NCBI RefSeq assembly: GCF_937616625.2
Contig: NC_065575.1
Coordinates: forward strand, 33,293,001 to 33,357,000
DNA: 64,000 bases
Source: Mercurialis annua
Lineage: Eukaryota > Streptophyta > Magnoliopsida > Malpighiales > Euphorbiaceae
Direction: 5' to 3'
A program made the position numbers and the translations under genes. Of this stretch, positions 1 through 12,909 are shown piece after piece. Position 1 is the first letter of the stretch, and each line of letters begins with the position of its first letter. The notes under the pieces were generated by a model, which was given only the letters and a program-made list of their open reading frames with translations, was not told the DNA's origin and ran no database searches.

Positions 1-469
1 ACTGTCAGTTTCTGACAGATGCATTGATGGTTTTCGAATTAGATTCAAGATAAACCCTCTTGGACATCTGAAAAGGTAGGTATTTCATCTTTCAATTGTA
101 ACAGTTTCTGGACAACTCAGGGATGCAATTTAAAAAAATGGAAGGGAGAAAATCTTGTCCACAAATCCAAAGTTCAAGGCTTTCACCATCCCAAAACTTC
201 AGTTTGACTTAGACCAACAGGGTGTCATAAAACTAAAGGATAAAGAAGAAGATCCATCTGGCTTTAAAATCGTATTTCATCAAATATGGTAAGCACTTGT
301 TTGTCATAATTTATATGGTACTGAAATAAATTGATGGATCTTAAACAACAGACTGATCTATGTTCAAAACAATTTAAAGAAGCGGATAGTTTATGTAGGA
401 AAACAATTTACAAAAATGATCAAGGAGATCTAAAATGTAACTAACATGATGCAAGGGTTAGAATCATAC
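1..469 (-). other. SPK1 intron (14th), partial
   Basis: This AT-rich sequence follows the donor after exon 14 (GAG|GTATGA at 470/469). I searched it for the next conserved SPK1 block, which should follow the PPWGSELLE-type end of exon 14, and did not find it. The next exon therefore lies outside the window. Confidence 0.7.
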
Positions 470-3400
470 CTCAAGAAGTTCTGATCCCCAAGGAGGACTA
501 GTTCGAAGGGTGTGCCTATCATATTCAAGGAAAAAATCTCTAATGCGCTCATTAATTGGATACAAGGACGAACAAAGTCGCAAGCGCAATCTAAAAACAT
601 TTTTTCCATCCTCTAGATAATCCAGCCTCTCCTACCAAAACGCAAAAAATAAAAATAAAGGCTAGGGCCATGCTGAGTTCAAAAAGATGTAAACATCATC
701 TTAAAAAATATAATTAAAGAGTGAAACAGGAAAGAAATAATGTATCTATTTAAAAACATATACGTCTGTCTCAACACACCTTGCCAATATCTTGGAGATA
801 ATGTGGAACCAGCTCTTTCATGATTGGTAAAGAAATTTCAGATCTCCACCTGAATACAGTTAGAATTGCTGAACCTCTTAGTGCCTATTGGCCAAAATGG
901 TACTTGCTAACAAAAATAGCTGAAACCTGTGAAAATTTTAATAAGTGCATAATCACCAAAACTCGTCAAAATAATCCAAACTTGCTGCTTCTATTTCAAA
1001 AGGAGATTCAGATCACAAGGGATAAAATAAGATCAAGCCCATACCTCAAGGCTCAAACAATCATATGAAATAGCACCTTTGAACAATTTTCCGAGCATCA
1101 TCATATGCTAATTGTTAGTAAATTGAGGTTCAATTTTTTTAAAACTATAATGCTGCTGACTTGTGTTGTTCAATTCTTTGTCTAAAGTTCAATGATAATT
1201 TAGAAGAACCGGAAGAAATCAACAGGCGAGAATTCTATCAAATTATAAAGAAGGGATGCATAGGTAGTCAGTTTTTGTAAGGCTGATGAATTCATTCTGA
1301 GGTTGAGCATTTTAAGCATCCTCCAATGAACAGTTATAGAAACTCATGCAGCACGGTATCTATTTAGTTGAAATATAGAAGAACCAGCAATCAAGCATAC
1401 AAAAGAAAATGAAAAAGCAAGCACTGTACTTCTAGTTTTCTTTTTCTAAGAATACATGAAAGGAAGAAAAAATTTGAGAATTTACATACTGATCGTGTGT
1501 AGATAGTGGAAGTGCTGCATATCCAATTATCACCTAAAGAAAAATAAATGAAGAAATGTCAGTCCAACATAGTAAGAACTAAGACCCATGGCAACATTAT
1601 CGAAAACCAAAAGAGGAAAACCCACATGTAATGAAACGCAGGAAAAAAATCAACAAAATGTTAGATCTGATCAGCCAGCAGAATCCAGATTCGCAGGTAA
1701 GAGCATGATATGAAAATGAAACTAAGTTTAAATTACTACAATATTTCAGAGTAAACATATCATTTTGAGTTTGAACTAGGCTACAAGTGTAAGCAGGTCA
1801 ATCTCCTCTGCTATACTTGATTAATTTCTTTTAGCATGAAAAGATACTGCAATAATCTAGCCAACATCTTCTTGTCAAGGAATTCTAACAAAATAACAAC
1901 ACAGCGAAAAAATTATTAGTACTTTTTAATAGTTACAACTAAGGCTTTAAATTTCAAGGAAAAAGAATCTGCTAAATACAAATAACAAAAGAGCATCTTA
2001 ATTGCCTCATAAATAAATTTGAATTAATTCTAAAAAAATAAATTAGTCTGGTATAGTCTAAGCAAGTAGGCTATGAACTACCACTATCAACTTAGTTTTC
2101 TCCACCTTTTTGTCTTGTTGCAGTCTTTCAAAGAATATCACATTTAGGGTGAGAGGAAAGAGTCGTTTGAAATGGTTCCTCTTTTCAAATCCAATTGAAG
2201 GTTAAACATTTTACAATTTAGGAATATATTATCTTGTAATAAAAACAAGAATGACTACAAATAATTTCAGCTGAAAAACATTCGAGCATCAAAAGTTTAC
2301 TTGCTTTTTAGGCATACAAATAATATTTTCCCATGCATAAAAATTAGATTCCAAAATAAAGTGACATAAATATAACATCCGAGATATCACTTATCAGGAT
2401 GTTTGCATCAATGTAAGTGCACATAACTCTGCAAGGAAAAGATTAATAAATGATACTTACTGGCTTTGGAGCTTCCAATTTTGTCTGAAGATCAACATGG
2501 AAGAAAGTGAACAAGAGATGATGAAAAGACGTCCATACAGCAGGAAGTGATACTTTAATCTCATCATGGAAGCAAGCCACTCTAGCGCCAACAGCGACCT
2601 GTGTGTGAGTGCACGTTTGGAGTGATGCTCCTGGCTCCCTTCGATACATTGCCTGGCAACATTACTCAATACATGAAACAAATGAACTATAATTTTGAAA
2701 CCAAAACGCTTAAATATCCAAGAATATTACACATCACCTCTAAAGGCTGTCTACGAATATCAGCGTCATCCTTTCTTAGTTCCACTCGGATGAACAAATT
2801 CCTCTTTCGGCTTAAAGTAATGGTTAAAGGATAAACATATAAGCAGTGGAAAAGCTGCAAGAAAGGCTCATTTCGCATTGTTGTCCGGAAGTCAAAAGCT
2901 TGGAACTGCATGTCAATTAATAGACATTTAGACTTTCGTTTACATATTATGTTCTTGTTAATAAACCCCAAAAGAGGTACAAAGAAAATAAACAAAGAAG
3001 GGTTGATCCATTTCTCAGAAGAAGAGAGGGGATTAGAACAACAGGAAATCAGAAAATGTAGAATCATTTATAAGACACAAAAAAGCATCAATAGCATGCG
3101 CGAAAGAAAAAGCCTATAGAACAGACCGCAACCTAAGTCCTTAGCTGAATTGCTCTGAAAGCAGGGGACGCTTTTCTGTGCTCTCCATTAAAAGCTTTAT
3201 CTATTGTTTTCCCCAGGCTATCCAAAGAAGTGTAAGAGGGATTCAAGAAAAAATTTATTCTATTCAACTTTTACTACGCAAAAAGATATGCTATTCTATC
3301 AAAGCCCACAACCTATCCTTCCAAGTCTAAATTAATCAAGGCAAGATTACCAGTTAAATCTTTTCTTTTTTTAGATAACAGTAGTTTAAGACAAGTGGAA

Positions 3401-6400
3401 CACTCAAAAACCATGCACTTTGACAACCACAGCAGCATCAACTGAATAATCAGAAGCAGATCCAGGCACTTGGGAAGAAGAAGAAGAAGAAGAACAAAAT
3501 AGTCTCACCTAGGAATTAACATCCTCCATAATCCTTCATTTAAAGTCTCACCTAGGAAGTGAAAAAGTTTAAATCTATTATTTTTATGGGTGATGGATTG
3601 TTATTATTCTATTATTCCAAAATTATCCTTATAAATTCACTGATTTTATTTTCAATCTAAGATGGAATCTTTAAATTCATGGATTTCACACATTCCATAG
3701 ATTTCGACTTCATAGATTTTACTAAATCCATTAACTCTAAAAATTCTCAATCCAAACAGTGCCTTAGATTTAACTGGAAAATTTAACAGTAAGAAAGATT
3801 ATGTTATACACCTGGGAAACAAACCAAGGATGCTATTTCCTTGGATATTACCTGAACCTCCAAGGTTTAAGAGCCATCTATCTTCATGACAAAGATCACA
3901 ATTCCAGCACAGAAAAAAGGAAATTTGATTTCTCCTACCACCCTTTTCTTATTTTTATGTACATTCTATGATAGTTTCTCGTTGGAAGAAGCATCTTATA
4001 CTCAAAGTGATTGTATGTAGGACACAAAATTGCCAGTGTTATTGGTAGTAGTTAATCTATCCTTTTACTAAAAGTATAAATGTTTTAAGATTATTAACCA
4101 TTATCTGTAAAAGTTCAACTTGATGCAGGACAAGTTTGAGAAATATGTTTTTAAGTTTGGTATAGTAGGAAGTCAGCATAGGCAAATTTTAAGAGTATGA
4201 TTTCAGGTCTAGAAATTAAGAAAACAAAGAAAGAATTGATAGTTACCTAAAGTCAAACTTAAGAAAAAAGGAGTGAATTAAACAACACAATTCTAATTGA
4301 CAGGGAGCTTTATTTTTGTTCAGCTTAAGTCTAAAATAAACTTACTACCCGCCTAAATATTTAAAGAAAAATAATCCAACACATCCAAGAACTTAGATTA
4401 GTCCAAATAAAAAAGGAACAAAACTAAACATAATCAATCAAAAGGATATGAATATGACTCAACAATTAATTAAAGACTCTTAAAGAAACTAGAATAATCT
4501 GAATGTTTTTCTGAAAATCATAAAATTTCCAAAACGCCCTTGACCTAACAATCTTGAAACCTGCAGTAAATCAAGCTTCTTTAACTTAATTTCCCATTCA
4601 GCCTCTCCATCATCTCTCACATCCCAAATTAACGCTCGAGTATTGGACCTGCATTTGACACGGCTTTACAGATATTTGCCACTTTCATTGCCCATTGCAA
4701 CCCAAATCACAAGAAAAGCAAAACTTGCAACCCAACAGATCAGTTAAGTTTTATGCATTTCCAAAGGCTCATTGGAAGGGAACCACCAAATTGTGAAGTA
4801 TCGCAGATGATAACATAAAGTTAAAATCCTTATGTAATGACTGATTTCAAAAAGACAATAGCAAAAGAAGGGTGCAAAACTTACATAATCAGCAGTAAGC
4901 TCAGAATTTCCATGACCACTTGGACTAGTCATAATACTTTCTTTCCCATCAAACATATTCTGCTTGGAGCTACCAATCTGAGGCCAGTTGGAACCATTGC
5001 TAGGGGATTTTGTGAATGTGGAATCATTAACCCTGTCTCCTGGATCAATTGACTCATTGGACATGCTTCCACTTTCTGACAGGTTTTCCAAGTCTGCATG
5101 GCCTGTTTGGTGCTTCTCAATTTCTAGTCTTAGAACACCTTTGACGGGTTTATGAGCCTTGCGTTTAGGATCCTGCAACATTTGAGGGAGGAAACAAACA
5201 CTGCTGAGTGTAAGATAAACAAAAGCACAATTTACAATCTATGTGATAAAATGACCAAAAAATCATCAAGTAATAATGTGATGTTGTAAATTCAATTAAA
5301 GCGAGTAAATAGTCTAATTAAGCAGCAAAGTATTGCAGGCTGTTATTGAACACATACATAGCTCAAACACAAGCACCGGGCCATGAAGCAACAACAGAGA
5401 AAGATCTTGCAAAACACAAGTTTGCCCAAACAAGAAAAACTTAACTTTCAACAAAAAATAACAAACAATTTCCAAATACATCATGCATGAGCAGCCCAAC
5501 ACAGTTATCAATATAGTAAACATATCTGAATAGACATTTGCATCAACTATAATAGGAAAGTTTTACACTTAAATTTAACCATTCAAAATTCCATCCATGA
5601 CAGCATTCATGCTTTCAGGATCTGTTCATGTAGGCAGTCCACTTACACTGATAATACCCTGTCCAATTTTTAACAATTTTCTCTTCTAGTATCCACAATG
5701 GATACATTTTACCACCGAAACCAATCTGGTTCAGTACTGGTCAAACCCTGACTGTGACTGGTAAAACTGGAACCAGAGTGTAACCAGCTCAGAGGCCATA
5801 ACCTAAGGAAGTTCATTCTAGCATGGATCCTCAAAATATTGAACTGGAACCGCAATCATAAACCAGAACCAGTGGTTTCGAATTGTAGAATAAATAGCTT
5901 CATAATAAAATTATTTTTTTTCCCACTTCAATAACTACATCAACTAGTTCTACAACCATTTTAGAATGAAGATTGAAGAACATAATTTTTTCATAAACAT
6001 CTAAACTTAAATTGCCATTATATCCTCTTTATCTTTTACATGTATACTCTCTATTCTCTAATACTAATTCACTCCAACCCCAAAAGTATAAGTAACTTAG
6101 TTTTTTCATTGGAAGAAGCTGTTTCAATAATTTTTTCCAAAAATCTTTCAATAAAACATTTAAGCCGGAACCAGAACCAGATTTGCCAATACCAAACTGA
6201 ACCGGAACCTAATTGAATGGTCCCAAACTAATTCCATGAACCAAACAATCTATTCATGAATCATGGCCACTGCTATCCAGGGATACATCAAGAGCCCACC
6301 CAGATAATGAAATAAAATTGATAGTCTGGGTATATACTGAAAGTGATGTGGCTTCGACTCTAAAACAGCAAATTGAAGATTGAAATATAAAAACATGAAA

Positions 6401-9400
6401 AAAGAACATAGTTGACATAAAAAGACACATTTTACAGTAAACAACACCGAGAGATATCATGAATGATTAGCAAATTGTCAACAGAAAGCAGAAGGATATT
6501 AAGAGCAGATCTTATATAGCACCTGAAGGGAGTCCTCCATGTAGCTTTCTTTAACTTTATTTAAGTTTGAAATTTCCACCATAACAGAGCTTCCATTTGA
6601 ATAGCCCAACTTCCCATCCAGTGTGATATTGGTGATAGGCTCAAAAACACCCTCATGGGAACTTGAGCCAGATATACTTGGAGCAAGTGGGCTGCTTGGC
6701 GAAGCAGGTCCTCCAGAAGTTAAACCAGCGCTGTTATCAAATAATGGAACTATAGCCCAGGCAAAGGACTGTCTATAAGGCATAATTCGAGACCACACCT
6801 GCAATTTCTGCTTCTCTCTCTCACTCAAATGTACCTGATCAGGTAGATGGAATGTGAGAAATGTATATGAGAATTTTTATTCAAAATGTTGGATTGATGA
6901 ATATAAGTGATTCACATACTTACAACAGTCCATCACAACAAGCCCCAGACACCAATTCTAATTAACTTAGAAATATGCAAATAGTCAGTCAAAAAAGCCA
7001 TTGTATTGTTCAACATTGCTACCTTAATTATTAATTTAATACATTAATGCTGAAACTGATAAATTTAGGTTGTACTCATTAAATCTTCCTCATTTAAACC
7101 TAACACATTCAGGTCAAGGCCCTTGAGAAATTATGCCCATAAATATTAGAACATTTTCATTTTTTCATTAAAACTTCTAGGGATATGCCTTATACGATGC
7201 AAACCTTACAAAAGCAGAATCCATGAAGCATATTTCGCTTGTCTCCCAGGAATAGGCCTTATACAATTAAGCAGATGGCTAAAAATAGAATACTAGTCAT
7301 AAGAGGACTAGAGCACTTGATTCTTAAATTTTAATTGCTTTTTGTTTCATATTATAACTTCTTTTATCAAAAAGAGATGATGGAATTGTTTTAGATTTGA
7401 TCAAATATCCTTCTTAACCGCCAATTTGAGGCCATCACCTATCACATAAACAACTAAAACCCACATATTAATTGCTAAACTTTTTCAGCCACAAGAACAT
7501 GGACAGGAGAGAGTTGATGAAAGAAGACACAACAAAAACAAACTATTGGTGATCAACAAGCCACAACAGTAAAATTAATAGGTGCGTAAAATAAATGAAT
7601 AAATTATGAAAAGATGCATAAATCATATGATCCTTCACATATTAATTGCTAGACTTTTTCAGCCACAAGAACATGGACAGGAGAGAGTTGATGAAAGAAG
7701 ACACAACAAAAACAAACTATTGGTGATCAACAAGCCACAACAGTAAAATTAATAGGTGCGTAAAATAAACGAATAAATTATGAAAAGATGCATAAATCAT
7801 ATGATCCTTAGATGTAAATTCCAACATACAGGTTCTTTACGTGAATAAACAGAAGGAGTAACACCGCCTTCTTCTGTAGCAGGCTTCTCTAACTGGATTA
7901 ACAGGCAAACTGATGCTGATGGAGCATCTAAATAAAAAATTCCATGAGGTTCACGTGAAATTTTTTCCTGCCAATATGGAGAAGAAAATTACTTAGGAAA
8001 ACTCAAATATTAAATCAATATACAAGTAGTATAGTTATAATCACCATTAAAAGGAAAACAAAGATGTTACATCTGGAATTCAATTTTCAATTTGAACTTC
8101 AGTTCCAAATGACATTCAAACATTTCGAACATTAAGCCTTAAAGAATTTAGAAACTTCAGTTCAGACCCTGACGTCTTCAATATTAAACTTCACCCATTT
8201 TATCTATATAATCCGTATGTCAGGTGCTAAAAAATTCCATGAAGAAAAATAAGCTTGACTTATAACTTTAAAAACAATAATAATATAACAATAGATTCAG
8301 CTTTAGCTTTATATCTCCTCCCAAAATTTCTAAATCTCATAATTTTGTAAGTCACAAAGATCATCCTACCACATAAATAGAATTTCAAACCATGTGAAAT
8401 AGATCATAATAGAAGATACAATAAATTCTACTATGTAAATATTTATGCCCATAGAATATTTCATTTGCAGTAAATATTATAAGAAAATTCATATTGGTTA
8501 GCTTACATCTTGCGCATCTGTCGGCAGCACTGAAAAATAAAAATCCTCTGATAGCTTTTCTCTTCTCTCCTTATTATATATGCAAATAGTACCATAAAAT
8601 GGTTCTGAGATAGAAAACAGGTCAAAATTTTAGTAAATTTACAAAAAAAAAGGAAAGAAAGAAGAAACAATTACTGCTTAAGACTCCTAGAATCTCTATC
8701 TAAGCTCTTTACAAACAAAAGAAACAGGTAAAAACAAGAAGCATTTACATTGAAAAATTACATGTCAATGCTTTTGAAAATGGGTTTAGTTGTCTAATTA
8801 GCTTAAGGAAAGATCATTCTCAACAGTTATTTCTGTTTACCTTTATCTGCAATGCAACTTCATCGTTCAAAGAAACTGAACATGAATTTTTTTACAAATT
8901 ACCAAATTTTAGTTATTGCTGTTTAAATTTAATATCCATTAGCTGCAAATTTACGCAAAATCAAAGATAGGCAGAACATCAATCAGACAGCTTCGTCTGA
9001 CACTCACCAACAAGTCCTGCTTGGAATGAAAGTGACTGCACTTTCACAGAGATCTTCAATCCCCTGAGACACTCCATGGCCAATAAAAAGAAAGTGAAAA
9101 CCCTAAATAAAATAAGAATGTGTTTAGAAAGAAACCAAAATGTTGATATCTGCAAACCTGCCAAATGGTGCCATTGCAGTTTCTAGAGTCCGTTGGCCAA
9201 ATATCATCGACCTCTCATTTTCCCAATCAAAAACTGGTTCATATGCAGGCAGAGGAGAATGGCCAAAATGCTGCAAGCACATCATTGTGATAAATGTAAA
9301 GGGAGTTATATGATGGAATTGCAATGTGGAAAAAAAACGTGTGTTAAGCAGTTAATTTAACCCAAAAAGTACATGAATAGAGTAACCACATCATGAAGTT

Positions 9401-10650
9401 AGAAAAAAAAAATCAACTAAAAATTGTTTGCGTGGAAATAAAACAAAAATAAAAGCCAATAAAACTAGTACAACCTTTGAAACATGTGACTGTGACAAGT
9501 CAGAGGTAGCCTCTACAAATTGCCTCCCAGAAGTGCTCGGGATGTCATCATCAGTAATATTGTCAGCCTTAGTTCGCCTTGAATTGGCAAGCTGCATTTC
9601 TGCAGAAATATCAAGGAATGCTTTAAAATTTGTGTCTAAATGCAGATCACATAATCAATTTTGTCATGTCCACTGTAGCTAAATATCTCACAAGAACGAA
9701 AATAATTTTCTTTAGGGTATTTTACAGGGAGGGTCAACGTCTGGGTCTGAGAAGTGAATCCCATATCACATAGCATCCAGCATTGAAAGGACAGATGTGT
9801 CAATCATTCCTGGAACATATAACTTTCCTTTGCACCTACCTAGAAAATTTCATTCTCTAACATTGTGTTTGGAATAATCAGAGAAGAGAAGGAGAATGAA
9901 ATAAAGATGTGTAGAGAACAACAGTGATAAAATATAGAGAGTACGAAGGAAAGTTTCGCCAACGTTTATGTCCTTACTAAATTTCTTAGAAGATTTTGGC
10001 TTTATTTTCATTCACACTGTATTGTTATCTCCCTCTCTGCCTAAAAAATAATCTCTCTTTTATCGGCGTTGTACTCATTAGAAATTTTCAAAGCCCGTAG
10101 ATACACTCATCCCAGGAAGTATGGAATAATATTAGAACCTCTCTTTTTTCATGAGATTCAAAATAAAACACACTTGTAAAATTGGAAGCTAAAATTGATT
10201 AAATTTGTCATATAATTAACTACATATTTCAAAAAATTACATTTACTCCTCTTAAATATAGATGGCATATATCTCAAACTTACCAGTCTCAATATCGGTA
10301 TCAGGGCCTTCAAAAATCTGGTTTTGGAAAGAAACCGGAGCAATGCTTTCAAAGTGACCATATTTGTTTTCATCCTTCACCCAGTCAGTTCTATAGCATT
10401 CAACAAGTTCATTCAGATGAGGCCACTGATCCAGATTTTCATCAAGCTGCAAAACAAAACCGAGGTACATTACTATAACCTTATGCTATCCATTGAGCAA
10501 TTAACCATTTTGCATTGGTAAAAAATCAAATGTACAACTTCCCAATATCAAAAAAACACTCACCAATGGGTCTAACTTCAAACGAGCAAGCGGTTGACGA
10601 GGTATTCTGCGAAAACGCTGCCCCCCACTGCTACTGCTATTATTCTCCAT
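470..10650 (-). CDS. SPK1: SPIKE1-like DOCK-family guanine nucleotide exchange factor, N-terminal part (14 exons)
   Basis: Recognised by near-continuous similarity to plant SPIKE1, a DOCK-family exchange factor that activates ROP GTPases and so controls actin, cell shape and trafficking. Exons (minus strand, 5' to 3'): 10650-10564, 10446-10284, 9599-9475, 9270-9158, 9063-9008, 8604-8507, 7967-7830, 6834-6523, 5172-4885, 2905-2738, 2652-2461, 1533-1490, 849-780, 631-470. Every join uses GT-AG, keeps frame, and the sum is 2016 nt (672 codons). The start is the ATG at 10650, giving MENNSSSSGGQRFRRIPRQP. Typical SPK1 stretches include the DWENERSMIFGQR-type motif (exon 4) and VWSRIMPYRQSFAWAIVPLF (exon 8). 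Exons 10-12 (residue 461 on) form the DHR-1/C2 lipid-binding region. The family's usual length is about 1830 residues, so the DHR-2 catalytic part lies outside the window. No frame break is seen. Boundaries come from consensus sites, not transcripts. Confidence 0.95.
7462..7808. repeat. Tandem duplication of about 174 bp inside an SPK1 intron
   Basis: Two adjacent near-identical units, 7462-7635 and 7636-7808, both begin CACATATTAATTGCTA and end near AATCATATGATCCTT. Only a few substitutions separate them (for example GCTAAAC versus GCTAGAC), so the duplication is recent. It ends about 20 bp before the donor side of exon 7 (7830) and does not change coding sequence. Confidence 0.9.
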
Positions 10651-10905
10651 CAATGAAAATGCCTAAGCCACCTGCATTAAATTAGCATTTTCAAACTCCA
10701 TTCGTATCAAAAGTTAAGAAAAATGTGCCAACAATTACCTCTGTTACTTAACGGTCCAGACGGAGTGAATCAAAGATTTAAAACAAAAAAGAACAGATCT
10801 GAAATGCATGCAGAGCCAGAGCAGTGGCGCATCGGATTGAAAGTTTGTTGAGAGAAACCGGTTTCTAACTGCTCGGCTCTGCTCCCGTCGGCGTTAGGGT
10901 TTTCT
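10651..10905 (-). other. SPK1 5' leader with a short leader intron
   Basis: Reading the minus strand upstream of the ATG, a consensus acceptor (TTAATGCAG at 10672) and a consensus donor (CAGAG|GTAATT at 10738) delimit a likely 67-bp intron, 10672-10738, in the 5' untranslated region. The leader exon above it (10739 to about 10905) is richer in GC and has no ATG in a good context. The transcription start is not determined. Confidence 0.6.
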
Positions 10906-11789
10906 TCTGCCTTGTAAAATTAATAATGCTGGCTGCCTTAATTAGAATGACATGAAACCAAATGCTGAAACTTGAAATGCCGAATCTGGTGACATTTAAA
11001 GAGAGATTTAGGGTTCCGGTGGAAATGGAGTTAGGGTTTGGATTTGATTTGATCGGAGTAGTAGGTAAGGTGCGAGTTTTTTTGTTTTTTTAATTTTGGT
11101 GAAGTGAAGTAGAAGTGAGGTAAAAAGACGTATAGCTGGAGTGGACGCACACTGACCCTTGTTTGTCTATTGGGTGGTTGTTTTTTCTTTTTTCTTTTTT
11201 CAAAAGGTACAAAAAAAACATCGAGTTTTTTAAGTAGGTATAAATAACCCATTATATTAAACAAAGAACATATAACCACCTGAATTCCATTTTTTGGTAC
11301 AAATGACCCATTGCCGCTAACTCCATTATAGTTTAAAGTATAAATTACAAAAAACTATTATACTTTTTAAAAAAAGCAAATAAAATCCTATAAAATATTA
11401 AATCTTATAAATTTTTTTAAACATTTTTATTATTGCCTTAAAAATGCTATATATCCGTTTAATTTTAGAAAATACCATGTAAATTGTATATATAGTATTT
11501 GAAATATAAAAATATTTTTCATCCGCTAATGTCTTATATACATTATTAATTTTTACACATTCTTAAAATATCTATTTATATACTAATATATTATAAATGT
11601 ATAATAATATTAAATTCTAAAAATATAATATGTATATATATATATATTATTTTATATATTATACTAATAAATATTAATATACTAGTCATATGTAAATTTA
11701 ATATTATATATAATATATTTTTTTATAATTGAGGGAGGGGGAGTGTTTGTGAGAGGAATTGAATCCACGATCTTGACAGTTTTGTTGTC
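10906..11789. other. AT-rich region upstream of SPK1 and left flank of the TE nest
   Basis: No gene or clear repeat is visible. It should hold the SPK1 promoter, since SPK1 reads leftward from about 10905. From about 11330 the sequence is strongly AT-rich, with runs of alternating TA at 11630-11680. The sequence TGTCCA at 11786-11791 borders the decayed left LTR of element E. Confidence 0.5.
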
Positions 11790-11829
11790 CAATGGATACC
11801 GAATCCTACGATAGTTACAATGGAGCCGA
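11790..11829 (+). repeat. Element E left LTR, first fragment
   Basis: About 38 bp match the start of the other E LTRs (59789 on; reverse complement of 47732 down). The fragment ends in GCCGA (11825-11829), duplicated at 42303-42307 on the other side of element A. The terminal TG is changed or lost. Confidence 0.85.
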
Positions 11830-12268
11830 TGTAATACCCCGTATTTTTGAAAAAGTATTTAATTGGATTAATTATATTATTTTAGCCAATGGGAGCTAAA
11901 ATGAGGGAATTTCCGTAAATGAGACGGAAAATGGCGTTTTGCCGAGGGATTAATTTTAATAAAGTTGGATTATATATTAGATAAAATTAATTGGAATTAA
12001 ATTTTATCTCGTGTTTGTATATCGAGATAAGTACATTGAGATTTAATGGGAAAATTGGAAAAATTCCCATTAAATAAAATAAATGATTTTAAAATGGATA
12101 TTTAAATAATATCCGCAAATTTTATTATTTGGATTATTAAAAGAGAATCCATAAGTAATTGGAATATTATTTAAAATGGGTTTAAGCGCGACATATAAAT
12201 TATACGGCTAAATAGTAAAAATTTAAGAAAAAGGCAATAATAAATATTTTGGACTTAGAAAAGGATAC
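11830..12268 (+). repeat. Element A 5' LTR, first segment (U3 start)
   Basis: Aligns base for base with 28858-29296 of the 3' LTR apart from scattered substitutions. It stops where element B begins. The following part of the LTR (equivalent to 29297-30065) is missing from this copy. Confidence 0.92.
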
Positions 12269-12909
12269 TGTAATACCCCAAAATATTTAAGTACCTAGTT
12301 GGACCACGTGTCCAGTCTGGGTTCGCCAGAGTGGCGAAATCAAAAAGAGTTCTGATAAAAAAAAAAAAAAAAAAAAAAAATTAAAAAAATTAAGATAAAT
12401 AAGTTTTAGCAGATTGGTTTTGTAAAGGATTATGGTGAAGGATTTAATAATGTATTTCAATTCTAAAGTCAGAATTGGAATTGTAAGGAAAAATGTCAAG
12501 AAAAAACCCAAAATAAAGTATAGGGACCAAAGTGGTAATTTAGCCACTTTGGGACGAAAATGGAATTATTTCGCCAAGGTCCGCGAAATGTCTTATAGTA
12601 TATGTGGTAAAAGTTTCGGGTCAATCGGAGACCTTTTAAAATTTGGACGCGGATGCGTTTTGGACTAAAATGCAACTTTTGAAAAGTTTAGGGGCTAAAG
12701 TGTAAATTAGCCAATTAAGTCTCGAGAATAGTAATTAAAAGATTATTGACGGAAAATAATAATTTTGAGTTAGTATTATTTATATGAATATAAATAATAC
12801 GTAAGCAATCGAGTTAAAAGAATAATTTAACCATTTGGTTAAATTAGAAAGTTTAAAAGAAAAATGGTTTGAGTTAAAGAAATGAAGGATCAAAATGTTA
12901 ATTAGCCAT

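Noticed and set aside
3550..3775. Possible MITE in an SPK1 intron (GGCACTGTTTGGATTGAG on the minus strand)
   Set aside because: One end resembles known plant MITE termini, but I found no matching inverted repeat or target duplication at the other end.
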